Assembly (NCBI GenBank): GCA_907163345.1
Contig: CAJQUN010001271.1
Coordinates: 1-64,000 of the forward strand
Reading direction: 5' to 3'
DNA: 64,000 nucleotides
From: Haberlea rhodopensis
Taxonomy: Eukaryota > Streptophyta > Magnoliopsida > Lamiales > Gesneriaceae
The notes under the pieces were generated by a model. It saw only the letters and a program-made list of their open reading frames with translations, ran no database searches and had not been told where the DNA came from. Made by a program: the position numbers and the translations under genes. Each line of letters starts with the position of its first letter. Position 1 is the stretch's first letter. This document shows positions 19,816 to 31,736 of the stretch, in pieces.

Positions 19816-21269
19816 AAAATAATAAGCCACTATTAAAAGCTAATCTGCCAATCTTTGATTTTATACTTGTGTGAGCGAGAAAGTTTTTGCCATAAAGTAA
19901 CTTGTTATATTTTAATATATATATTAATTGGTCCCTTTTTAATTCAATGTACATGGCTTTCATCTTTTTTTGAAGGTCGGCCATTAAATAAAAGAATGAT
20001 TTAAACTTTTATAATGTCCTTTTTAAGATCACTCGTCTTTATTAGATTCCTATATTTTCTTAACAATTCTTTTGTTGGATTTTATGTCGTGCATGCATGA
20101 AGGAGAATGAGTTGTTAGTATCACCATACTATAACTAATACGTATGGTAATTTTTTACGTGGCCTTCATATATCCAAATCTAATTTAAACTATTAATTTA
20201 AGTATTATGATATTGTCATTATGCTAGCAAGAACTCACTCATGCAGGACCTACTTAATATTAATCCCACTCTCCTCTGAAAAAAAACCCAGACGATCTTG
20301 GCAAGAAGTTATTATTTCACTTGTAATAATCAATGTAGAATCAAGTGTTTATCACTCGATAAAAAGTTATAAATGATGATAATGATGCAATTCGAATATT
20401 TTAAACTCAAGCATCGCGTTTCAATCGCTCTTCCAGCATTGACAATTATTGATTGTGAACAATCTCGCTCTCAATAATTGCATTATCTTGTAACTATGTA
20501 ATCAAATATGTAAACTAGATTAGATTAGTGACACCCGATTATTTTTAAGCATTTAAATGTGTTCTTTTTTAAATAAAATTCATTAAAGACGTGCGATACC
20601 TAAATAATGTAAAGTTGAATATGTCGAATCAATCACCATGGGAGTATTTTTATAAATATATACTCTTTTGTATATTCTATAATTTATTTCTATATAACAT
20701 GTGTTGAATTATTTTAAATTTTATAAACATGTGAAATTGAAATAAAATGGTAGTTTTATTCCCACAATATTTTTTTAATTTTATCAAAAAATATTGTCCA
20801 AAATCAAAATGGTTTTGACGAATACGGAAAAATTAGTTTGGTGCCATAATTTTAGAGATGGCAAACCAGACGAGCAGTTCCCGCAAAGCTCGTCAAAATG
20901 GGTTGCCCGCTATTGTAGCCGGCTATGTCGATATGGGCGAATGGACATGAGTTGCCCCTTAAAAAAAATTATTAGGTTTTTGCCCTCCATTTATGTTATT
21001 ATTCCATAAACAAAAGTTCTAGATTCACCAAATTGTGTGAATATAATCTGCTCGTATTTTTTTTAACGCTAGGCCCGACATGACCCAAAAGTAATAAAGA
21101 AGCTTAGGCGTCTAAATGCCGATTAATGGTGATTGCCTGTTCCGGCACGTCACGCCGCATCAGCATGGCCCATGTGCCAAAACATGCAACACAGACTGTC
21201 CGTATACATGGATTGTGTCAAACACTGTCGTCACTCAGTAAAACAGCCAATGACCTATTTTGACGCCTC
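19816..21269. other. Intergenic stretch
   Basis: AT-rich and without a recognisable gene. A less AT-rich patch at 20850-21060 has short open frames but no family I recognise. Confidence 0.5.
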
Positions 21270-21652
21270 TGTTGGGTTTCCGTACCCCGGCGCCAGATCC
21301 AAACGCAGCGAAAATAGTACAATAAACAGATCTGACCCAGGGACGGTCGATCGCGCCTGATTCATATATTAACATGCATAAATCGAATAAATGCATGAAA
21401 ATGAATTACCGTTCACCGACGTGAATCTAATAGCGGTGACCCTCGAGTCCAACCAACCTGACCAGATCTACAAGCTCAGCACCAGTGCTAGTTTGGTATG
21501 AACTTTTAGAGAGCGTGAATTGATTGAGAGTGATTAGGTCGTTTTTCCTTCTGATACAAATGTCATATTTATAGTTGTATAAGCTAATTGGGCCAGGGTT
21601 AATATAAAGCCCATTGGGCCAACGTTTGGCTTGTAGGGCATTTATGCTAACA
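21270..21652 (-). repeat. 3' LTR of the 383-bp-LTR copia element
   Basis: 383 bp, gap-free partner of 28572-28954; on the minus strand it is preceded by the purine tract GCAAGTGGGAGAT. Confidence 0.95.
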
Positions 21653-21665
21653 ATCTCCCACTTGC

Positions 21666-22980
21666 CCAAAAGCCAAAACAAAACTACAAACTCATAATCC
21701 AAGCAACTCAATCCAATTGAATAACTTGATGTACTACTAATGTACATAATTATGAGACATAAATATATCAAACGTTTTAATTTTAGAACTTTCTATAGAT
21801 GAAACATTTTCAAATATAGAAACTCCACTAAAGTGAGGAGCTTTCAAAAATTAAATTCATCTCTTCTAAATCACTCAATTTGAGCACTTAACATTTAAGT
21901 CTCAATTCTCATCAATAGATCGGCGGCCGGTTGATTGTGACCCAGCGAGGCTCAAGTGTATCATAGCAGTAGGATCACAACCTTTGTGATTTTAGAAGCC
22001 AAACAACTTCTTTGGGCTTACCCTGAATGCCTCATTGTCAATTAAACTCCTTTAATAGACAATGGCCGAAATATAATTCCAGCAACAACCTACCGATCGT
22101 GGGTAGCGCCTAGCATCTGCGCTTCACGAAAACCTAGATACAAATGACTAGCAACGTACGAGAACCTGTCAGCCATAGTTAGCGTGCAGTACATTCCTTT
22201 CACTCAATATGTCCCGATTGAATCTAGGGCATTGATTGATCGAGACCCATTATGATTTCAATAACTATGTATTTGTTTCACATTATATGATTCATTGTGT
22301 GCGTATATGAAAAACTCATTTTTCACAAGCACTACCCACTCTGGCCAGAGATTCCTCGAATCATATATAGAAAAACACATAGGACATCCTGGTTCATCAA
22401 GACCAGTGGTGAATCCCCAACGACAATCATAGGCCTCTGACAGCATCACTGAATACCCAAAATAATGACTTTATGACCCACATGTGATCAGTCATTAAAT
22501 CAAAGTACACAGCTATCTATCAAGACCTCAATGACGCCTCGGGTCATGAGGAGTAATGGTGCACAACTATGACTAGAAATTCTATACTCGACAAATGGTA
22601 ACCACTTATAGAATTCCGAGTAGGGTCGTTCAGTGAACTCATTCCTAATGAGCACATATTCATGTGTGCTGACTTCTCCAAGCCAACGCCGATGAAACGC
22701 GGCGCACTACACTAGACACATCATGAATATCAGTCTCTAACGAGCATATATCGATATCCCATTCTCGAAGGCTCATCGACCAGGAACATTTAGAAATAGC
22801 AGTCGAGAATGTATTTCATGGTCACCATCATATGCGTAACCACATTCTATGGACTATAGCAATCTCAAGGACTTCATCAATGCATCAAGATGCATGGGTA
22901 AACAGATGAAGAAGTGCCATATATATTAATATTCAAACAAAGATTTGTCATAATAAGATTATAAGTACAATCAATCAACT
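21666..22980 (-). other. Non-coding 3' region of the 383-bp-LTR element
   Basis: About 1.3 kb between the end of pol and the 3' LTR. No coding frame or domain is visible. Confidence 0.5.
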
Positions 22981-22989
22981 ATTGATTTA

Positions 22990-24650
22990 CTTAATCATGT
23001 ATGACAACAATATCTTTCACTTTCCCAAAGCCAACTACTCATGTGTCTTAAGACCATCTTCCCAAGATGTCTATCAGACACCAATCATTGTAAATGCTTT
23101 GTCAGTGGATTCACTATATTTTTCTGTTGAAGCGATTCTCTCGATAATAATGTCGCGTCTACCATCTGTCTCATTAGATAGTATTTTCTCAATATATGTT
23201 TGGATCCTGATGAGATCTTGGCTATTCATAATAGCTCAAATGTTGTCACAGTACACAGAGACTGTGTCAACTGCACTAGAAATTACACCCAACTCTTGGA
23301 TGAAATTTCTTATCCAAATTGCCTCTTTGCTGCATCGTATGCTGCAATGTATTCAACTTCAGTGGTGGAATCCAATGTGGTGTCTTGCTTGGAACGTTTC
23401 CAAGAGACATCACCATCATTGAGCTTAAATACAAATCTGAACATCGATATGGTATCATCTACATCCAATTTAAAAACCAGCATCAGCTTAGCTTCAACTT
23501 TTATTTCTCCACTTACAGATCCAAAAACCATGAGCATATCATAAGTTCTTCATAAGAACTTGAGGATTATTTTCACAGTTTTCCAGCGACCTTCACCGGG
23601 ATCTGTCTGATGTCTGCTCATTACTCTAAGAACATACATCAGGCCAAGTACATACATAACATACATTATGCTATTAAAAGTAGAAATATAAGGTACCAAT
23701 GTCATCTTTTCTCTCTCCTCATCAATCTTAAGACCCATTGACTCGAGAGATGAATACTATGACATATTATGAAGTAACTCATTTTTCGACTATTCTATGC
23801 TAAAGCCTTTTAGCACAGTGTTTATGTACGTAGATTGAGAGATCTCAAGCATCCTTTAGATCTATCCCTATAGATCATTATGCTAAGCACGTATGACGCT
23901 TCTCCCAATCTTACATGGAGAAATTAGTAGATAATCATGCTTTAATTGATTAATCCAATACCATTCACAATGAGCATGATATAATCGACTTAAAGCATCA
24001 CAAATGTAACCATGCTCCCACTAACCCTTTTGCATACACATGTCACTTCCGGATTTTTAACAAAACCAAACACTTTGATGATGTTATCAAAACGGAAGTT
24101 CAAACTTCGAGATGCCTTCTTAGGCCCATAAATGGACCTCTGGAGTTTGAAAACATTTTTCTCACTCCAAGAAGTTGTAAACACATTTGGCTGCTACATT
24201 TCTACCTCAATGCCACCACTGAGAAATGTTATGTTCACATCCATTACTCATATCTCATATTCATAATATAAAGATATAACTAATAAAATCTAAAGAGACT
24301 ATAGCATCATAACCGATGAAAATTTTCTCATAAACAACTCTTTGCCTATGAGAATAATCGTTTCTCACCAGTCAAGCTTTGAAGGTCACTACCTTCCCAT
24401 CCACTCCAAGCTTTCACTTGTAAATCCATGCAGCCAATGGGAACAATTCCCAAAGATGATCTACTAAGGCACATACCTTATTGGAGTACATGGAGTCCAT
24501 TTCAGATTTCATGGCATCGTGCCAACGTCTCGAATCAATATCTGACATCGCCTCCTTGAAAGTCCAAGGATCATATCCATGGTCTATTTCTTGACTACTT
24601 TCAAGGAGTTGATTCATTCTATCAGGAGCTCTTGAAACATTTTCAAATCT
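22990..24650 (-). pseudogene. Pol remnant (reverse transcriptase to RNase H) of the 383-bp-LTR element
   Basis: Minus-strand fragments in order: WHDAMKSEMDSMYSNKVCAL (RT start, near 24500), LQRSIYGPKKASRSLNFRFD (near 24110), IMYVMYVLGLMYVLRVMSRHQ (near 23650) and RNase H VSWKRSKQDTTLDSTTEVEY (near 23380), then DIIIERIAS-like residues. Stops and frame changes separate them. The typical YVDD region is not visible in a clean frame. Confidence 0.85.
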
Positions 24651-25586
24651 CCTTGGTGTGTGTAAATCAAAGGTTGTGATTGACTAAATTAATTTCACCG
24701 TTTTCACTTTTCTAGTGGTTTGTGGTTCTTGAACCCTTTCAAGTTATATTATTTTGTCATCCTTTCTAATAGAAACATTTTCTCTAGAAAGATTGCACTT
24801 GCGAAACAAACTCTTTGCCTGCAATTGATAATATAAATTTCCACAAAATAACATAAGATGGATCAACTATCCAACTCATCTCCCACTGGCTGCTTCACAT
24901 AAGCAGAACAATCTCAAAATAAAAATTTGGATTATTTTTCAGTCCATATCGTATATGAAGTTTTGGTCACTGCATTGGTATGAATTATATTCAACAAATA
25001 TGTAACTTTAGAGAGTTACTCAGAGAGAATCACATTCTCTTTAAGATAACTCAACATCATCTTGCACTAACATTTAGTGCTCCACATACGTCCATATGAA
25101 TCAAATTCAATGGACATTCAGCACATGCTAAATTTATGTTGGATTTAAGTTATCATTCTTTTTATATTCTTTGAATATAATCATACTAATCATTCATAAG
25201 TTCACCAGATTCAATAAAACATGCATTCTTAAAAATACTGCAAATCACATTCGCATATTTAAAAGAATATCATTCTCTATCAAAATAGGAACAATGTTCA
25301 TGATTAAATCTAGAACAAATAAATAATTGCTCAAACCAGTTCCTAACCAGTTCAAGATTTTATATTAAATAAATGTTTCAAACAGCCTTTGCAACAACTA
25401 TTGCTACAATGCTTAGCCTCAGGTAGGTTTCACCTTCCTAGGGCTCTCTACTTCTTCACATCACATGCAACTCTTTGCAAATGCGAGCACAACTGACATC
25501 ATATACCAAAGAAGTAGAACCAATAAAAACATTTAATTTTAATATAAAACATACCCTTTTTAGAACGCTTCTAGTCTAGGTACTCC

Positions 25587-26069
25587 TCACAATTTTGCGC
25601 CAGTGACCAGCAGTGAAAACATAGATGCCTCTCCTTTCTTAGTTGTTACTATATCCTTTTTCGGCTTTTGAGGTTGAGAACCATTTCCCTTCCTCTTCTT
25701 TATCCTTGAACTCTTCCTACCATTGGTAGAAGATTCGACAAGAAGAACACATTTCTCCTTTTGAATCAAGGACACATGAGTTTCCAACATTTTGACTATA
25801 AGATCAAATCTACAGCCAGTTAATGAGGATTTGTCACATTCAGATTTTTCCAATTTCTCAAGAAGAGATATTTTTCTTACACCATGCTCATAGACCGAAG
25901 CCCCATCTCGCATGTGAAATGAAAATAGCTCTTTTGAAATCGCGAGTCTCAGTAATCGCGTCCGTTCACCAAACAACATTTGTAGGTGTTGGAAAATATC
26001 AGCAATGTGAACGAATTTCTCATATCTGTGTTGAAACTCATTGGTGACATTGATGCTATCATATAGCAC
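25587..26069 (-). pseudogene. Gag remnant of the 383-bp-LTR element
   Basis: 160 open codons resembling copia Gag: HIADIFQHLQMLFGERTRLL, AISKELFSFHMRDGASVYEH. It is followed by GSQPQKPKKD. No CCHC knuckle remains in frame and the ends are missing. Confidence 0.75.
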
Positions 26070-28557
26070 CTAGTCTAGAGATCATCGTCCCATCACTTCT
26101 CAAGTGTGGCGATCTCTTCATGAGACGAACCGGGAGACACTTCAACAGGAGGCTCCCACCAAGGGTATATAACAACCTTTTAGAAGCAAGCACTATTTTA
26201 AAATTAATAGTCAATCAGAATGATTTGGTGCGGTTACTTTGTTTGTATCGAGAATTGATGCAATCGGATTCACGGCAATCACAATACTGAGAATAAACAG
26301 AAAATACATGTAAACCGTTTGATTATTAATTAATTCAAAAACTATGGACTTTAGTTATTGAATGCTCCCACTAAATTTTTTCGAATTCGTCACCCTCATG
26401 ACAAATGAACGGAAAATCGTATTTTCTTAGTGGGCTTGGAGTCCAACTAGCTCATGATAGCCCCGAACGAGGGTCCAGCCGACCTCATGATACTAAAGGT
26501 AGCTCACAATTGCATCATATGCAACCCCCAAGATATTCGTCTCGTGATTGACATAACCCTACGGAGGCAGGCCAATTATGCCTTCTCACGTCAAACTAAC
26601 CCATCCCACGGATGGTAATGTTCGCCAATAAGACCCCACGAGGGTGAGCAATCTTAAAGGTTAACAGAACCCTATCCATAATTAAGTGGCAGTTAAACAC
26701 ACAGCTTTCCCATGCCAGATGCCCCCCACGAGGGTGAGACAAGACACCTGACACAAGTAGCGTCTCATGGCTTAACTGTTGATGGAAGACAGGAAGCAAC
26801 AAACTCCTTTGAGATCCCTTTACAATTTGATATTAAAAATTTTGAATCATATTCAAAAGAGGGATTTAACAATTTTCAAATCTCATCCAGTACTTGTTTG
26901 TTTGTTTGCCGGATTCATGCAACTATGTTTTATTCATGCAGTCATATGTACTAATAAAACATACAAACAAACATTTATCATACATCATATGCATAATAAA
27001 AATAAATATGGACGATTACGGCCTTTTCCTAATTGATCCACGTGAGCCATACGTGGATCACAAGTCTGTCTAAGGTGATGCAGGTATGTAATGCAATCCT
27101 ATTACATTTTTGCTTCCATTATACATGTCTTGATTCTTGATGCTCCATCTTCAATCTCGATCTCCCACTAATTCTAAAGATTTTACATTTAAATCGTGCA
27201 AACAAGAGAATATGGATACAAATCCGGGGTGGGATACATCAGAAAATAGAGAGAGCAAGCTCGCAGGCCTGAAAACCAAAATCACAATTATAATGAACAA
27301 TAAAAACCTAAGCATTCACCTAAACACATTGGTCAAGGCCCGTAATCATCCATCATGCAATAACATCATATGTAATTAAACATTAAAGTAAACAATTACA
27401 TCATATGTAATTGTACTAATTACAGCGAATGTAATTAGATCACAATAATTAATTTATTCTATCGTTTCCCACTAATCGCATCAATAATTGAAAATAAAAT
27501 TAACAAATTAAATAAAACTATTTTATTTAATTTTTAATTAATTAAATTTTCAATAAATTGGTAAAATCTCTATTTTACCTTTTAATCTTCATATTAATTT
27601 TAAATAAAATTAACAAATTAAATGAAACATTTTCATTTAATTTTTAATTAATTAAATTTTAATACTTGGTAAAATCACTATTTTACCTCAAATCATAATA
27701 TTAGCCAAAAATAAAATTAACAAATTAAATGAAACATTTTCATTCAATTTTCAATTAATTAAATTTTTAACTGAATGTAAAATCTCCATTTTACACTTAA
27801 TAAATTAAAAATCACATTTTTAATAAATTAAGTATTATGATTTATTATTTCAAAAATAATATCCGGATAAAACATCTAAAATGACCCAAAAAAAAATTTT
27901 ATGGACTCCAAACAATTTGGATCCAAATATTAAATAATGCAATTTCAACCCAAAAAATATCCCAATATTTCGGATTTAATAAAAATAAAGTTTTTTTTTA
28001 ATTAAAAATTTTGAAAATTACATTTAGGCCCCTAGGGTTACTATTCATCATCCCTTCCAATAAAGATGAAACCCTAGCCCTCACCCTCTAGCAGCAGCCG
28101 CCGCCGCCTCCTCTCGCCGCAGCCTCACGCCGACGGCTTCCCGTTGCAACCAACACGCGGTGGCAGTCACAGGTTTCCGGAAACAATTTCCGAAAATTGG
28201 TTGCGATTTTCGTTGCTTCTCGATTCAGAAGTTTATGCAGATTATAGGTCGCGATTTTGTACTGATCGGCTTCCATGGAGGTCTTGGTTTACGTCTGCAA
28301 CAATTGCAGAAACCATGGCCGTCCAGACGAGGAACCAGTTTCGTGCTGCCGTCTTCCGCCATGGCCGCCGTCTAGCGCGCCTGAGAGAGGCCGGAAACAC
28401 TTTCCGGTCGGTTTTTGGGTCTGGGTTAAAACTCATTTTATTCCAATTTTCTATGTTTTCCGAAATCCAGATTTTTGAAAACTCAAACACGATTAGAATC
28501 GATGGGAAACGATCTAATAAAAATTAATTATTGAATATATGAATCGAAGCGCAACCT
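26070..28557 (-). other. Long non-coding leader of the 383-bp-LTR element
   Basis: 2.5 kb between PBS and gag. It holds repeated CCACGAGGGTGAG words (near 26636 and 26728), AT-rich blocks repeated near 27500, 27600 and 27720 (AAATAAAATTAACAAATTAAAT), and a GC-rich segment at 28075-28540 with a (CCG)n run. No coding frame is convincing. Confidence 0.6.
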
Positions 28558-28570
28558 GGCTCTGATACCA
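28558..28570 (-). other. PBS of the 383-bp-LTR element
   Basis: TGGTATCAGAGCC on the minus strand, one base from the 5' LTR; initiator-Met tRNA type. Confidence 0.93.
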
Positions 28571-28571
28571 C

Positions 28572-28954
28572 TGTTGGGTTTTCGTACCCCGGCGCCAGAT
28601 CCAAACGCAGCGGAAATAGTACAATAAACAGATCTGACCCGGGGACGGTCAATCGCGCCTGATTCATATATTAACATGCATAAATCGAATAAATGCATGA
28701 AAATGAATTACCGTTCACCGACGTGAATCTAATAGCGGTGACCCTCGAGTCCAACCAACCTGACCAGATCTACAAGCTCAGCACCAGTGCTAGTTTGGTA
28801 TGAACTTTTAGAGAGCGTGAATTGATTGAGAGTGATTAGGTCGTTTTTCCTTCTGATACAAATGTCATATTTATAGTTGTATAAGCTAATTGGGCCAGGG
28901 TTAATATAAAGCTCATTGGGCCAACGTTTGGCTTGTAGGGCATTTATGCTAACA
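28572..28954 (-). repeat. 5' LTR of the 383-bp-LTR copia element
   Basis: 383 bp, TGTTGGGTTTTCG...GCTAACA; followed by GCCTC. Confidence 0.95.
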
Positions 28955-29056
28955 GCCTCTACTTAAAATCTTGAAAAATGAAATGAATGGAGGTGGGACA
29001 CGATTAACGTAATCATTTATTGGACAAACATGTGGTAGAAATTTAGTGACAATCAA

Positions 29057-29316
29057 GCCCCCAATGCAAATGAATTGATAAGGGCTGAGGTGATGTAGGG
29101 AGATCCTCCGACGTCGCAGGTTCGAATCCCATGTGTGACAAATTCTTCACTAAAATATTGTGGGCGTTTGTCCTGTGTTTGAGTCATGTTGGTCCGCTCC
29201 TTCATAAACCTGTCATCCGTGCATATCCCTCGATTTACCTAGGGATAATCCTGAGAGACCGAGATCATCACCAAGGATTAGTCAGGCGCAAGCCTGAATA
29301 CCTTGTTAAACTAAAA
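29057..29316 (+). mobile_element. SINE (tRNA-derived retroposon)
   Basis: About 260 bp with a perfect polymerase III box B (GGTTCGAATCC, 29119-29129) and a box-A-like GGGCTGAGGTGATG about 30 bases upstream. It is flanked by a perfect 18-bp target duplication (AAATTTAGTGACAATCAA, 29039-29056 and 29317-29334), and ends in a short A-rich tail. Mobilised by LINE machinery in trans. Confidence 0.9.
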
Positions 29317-29334
29317 AAATTTAGTGACAATCAA

Positions 29335-30199
29335 TTAATATTTCCAAAACTAAACAAGCACACACGTATGTCCAAAGTACATCCGTACGCATAAAACGTC
29401 ATTTGGGATCACCCTAAATTACAAGTATATAAATTTAAATGTTCAGTTAAGCTTTTTCTTTTGTTGGAGGCAAAGGGGTAACGGCCGGGCCGTGTCAACT
29501 GTCGTGGCCAAGCCCGGCCAGTTTTGTTATAATAACAAGTCGTGTAAAATGGTGAAAATTCTAACAAATTATTGAAATACTCGTTGTGATTATTTTTATT
29601 ATTTTACTTACAAAAATTAAAGATAATATTAATTCTTTATCAATTTCTTCTTACGTTTGTTTACGTACTATATAGATCGAATAATGCATCTGTGTGTCGA
29701 GTATAATCTATGTTTCGACCTTTCACGAGGGTAATAGGATAAACGAGGAAGACATTATTCAAAGTTATATACAAAGATTTGGAGTCCAAATGGATTAATG
29801 AGAATATTCTGACCGAAATAAGCTCTTGGAAAAGACTGACGAATTTGCACAACCTAAATTGATTCCTTCTATGGTTCACATAGTCTACCCCGATCATTGA
29901 GATTAAAAGTTTAGTAATTGTTATTGTATCAATTTTTTCTTACTTATTCAAAAAATTATCCATTACTTTTTTAAAAAAATAAACTAGTTTTAATATTTAC
30001 AATAATATTCTAAAACAGTTTGTATGTATAAAAGATATATAAACAAATAACTATTTGCATTATTGTTATAAAAAACTACACACCTAGTTAAGGACCAGTT
30101 CTCCCCATGTCTATCTTGTCATGACTGGGTTTACCCAAAACTCTTGACTTAGGCCCTAAACTACTTTCTTCCCGGTCAAAAACTATTAAAAACTACCTC
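29335..30199. other. Intergenic stretch
   Basis: No gene recognised. A GC-rich patch at 29470-29520 (GGCCGGGCCGTG, CAAGCCCGGCC) contains short complementary words but no family I can name. Confidence 0.45.
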
Positions 30200-30640
30200 A
30201 TCCTTGGACCATAAAAGAGGTATAAACTGCATATTTTCAAACAACATGAACTGTCTATTTACAAACCACGGAAAACAAAGTATCTACTGACAATCTAACA
30301 TATGGTAAATTGTCAGTAGATACTTTGTTTTCCGTGGTTTGTAAATAGACAGTTCATGTTGTTTGAAAATATGCAGTTTATACCTCTCTTTTTTTCAAAA
30401 TAGGTATTTTACCCCATATTATTCGCAAAACATAGCATATTGTCCCCTTACATTGAGGAGTATTTTGCAGTATTTACAACACATGGGGATAAACTGCTTA
30501 TTTTCAAAATACATAGAGTAAACTGCTTATTTTAAAAATCACAAGGGGAAAAAACTGCATATTTTCAAACCACAGGAATGTGAACTGCTTAATTGGAAAG
30601 CCATAAGTTGTCAGAAACCCAACCATAAAATGTGTGTCTT
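30200..30640. repeat. Dispersed repeat, copy 2, containing a long perfect hairpin
   Basis: Related to 19430-19815: shared AAACTGC(A/T)TATTTTCAAA words and the same end (AGAAACCCAACCATAAAAT). Its left half is a perfect inverted repeat, listed separately. Confidence 0.6.
30216..30387. repeat. Perfect inverted repeat, 79-bp arms, 14-base loop
   Basis: Left arm 30216-30294, right arm 30309-30387; no mismatch in 79 positions by my comparison. The loop is CTAACATATGGTAA. A transcript from either strand would fold into a perfect long hairpin. Confidence 0.95.
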
Positions 30641-30748
30641 AGTCCTAGGGCACTATGCCCACTACAATTTTCATTTGTTTTAACTTCCCCCAAGTGGCAG
30701 GGTGGTTCTTTGGATGCTTGGTGGCACAATTTTCTATTTCCATCTGTA

Positions 30749-30825
30749 TATGAGTCATCTGACCATGCATAAGCTAGTGGAAAGGGTGTATGAGTCATCT
30801 GACCATGCATAAGCTAGTGGAAAGG
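30749..30825. repeat. Tandem duplication, 40-bp unit, two copies
   Basis: TATGAGTCATCTGACCATGC and what follows (ATAAGCTAGTGGAAAGG) occurs at 30749 and again at 30789, identical over 37 bases. Confidence 0.93.
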
Positions 30826-31736
30826 ATAATGTGTTGGCCTAACTTCACACATTCATCCCACTCATGTCTATCATAAACCAATCCAATTCATATAGAAATA
30901 GCAAATTTTATTGAGATATTCGGTTTCATATATTTTAGAGTAGTTTACATTTATAAAATACAAACGAAATGTGACAAATTCTATACTCATCCTTGATGAA
31001 TCGACTTCTAAGTACTATATGAGTTGCCTAAAGTATTTGAACTTCAAACAAGTATTTTCATCGTGAGATGCAATGGAAAAGGCCTTGAATAAATAATAAA
31101 AAACATGAGCTATTAGGAACGAATACCATCCGCTTCCCGTAGAAAAACTTCATGTTATACAGGAATAGGGACGCAAGTTCAAGATTTCACAGGATTCAAA
31201 GAACAAGAAGCAAGTGTAGGCGAAAAACAAAGACAACCCCAGGAAAAATAACACTTCATATGATTACATGAATCATCATTCACAAACAATTCTATCCTTC
31301 TATGTGACATCGTTATACTCCTGTTGTAAGTTTGAATCCTATAAATAACTTGTGTTGGAGTACGAGGTGTGTCTAGCTGGGGGTATAAACTAAAATTGTC
31401 ATGAAAATGTAGGACATTGGGGGTAATTGTGAGACTGATCAAGTTTTAACCAGATGTATGATCTTCAACCAAGAAAACTTGCCTTTATCCATTTCTGCTG
31501 TATTCTCTAGCAGACCAACATCAATAATCCCACAAAATTCATACTCTTAATTTTAAGCCTTCACTTCCATGGCAGTAGGCATTTTCCATCCATCTCCAAC
31601 GAGAAGCCTTCGAAGTCCAATGACCGAGTATCCCCTTAAGCAAAATTCTTTCTAATATTCACACTTTAATAGCATTCAAGTTTCGTATTCACAACTTAAT
31701 GTTGCATCTCTAGCAGCACAAACTTATTTGAATTTT

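Larger units (their letters stand above)
21270..28954 (-). mobile_element. Coding-defective Ty1-copia element with 383-bp LTRs
   Basis: 7,685 bp, ends TGTTGGGTT...GCTAACA, target duplication GCCTC at 21265-21269 and 28955-28959. LTRs differ at five transitions (1.3%). PBS next to the right LTR and a purine tract (AAGTGGGAGAT) next to the left LTR set the minus orientation. Gag and pol are recognisable only as fragments riddled with stops, and 2.5 kb of non-coding leader lies between PBS and gag. Confidence 0.92.

Noticed and set aside
28144..28527. 127-codon plus-strand frame in the GC-rich leader segment
   Set aside because: On the non-transcribed strand of the element, overlaps other open frames caused by GC content, no domain.
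29077..29130. Possible tRNA gene (box B GGTTCGAATCC)
   Set aside because: No cloverleaf or acceptor stem is evident; 18-bp target duplications and A-rich tail identify a SINE.
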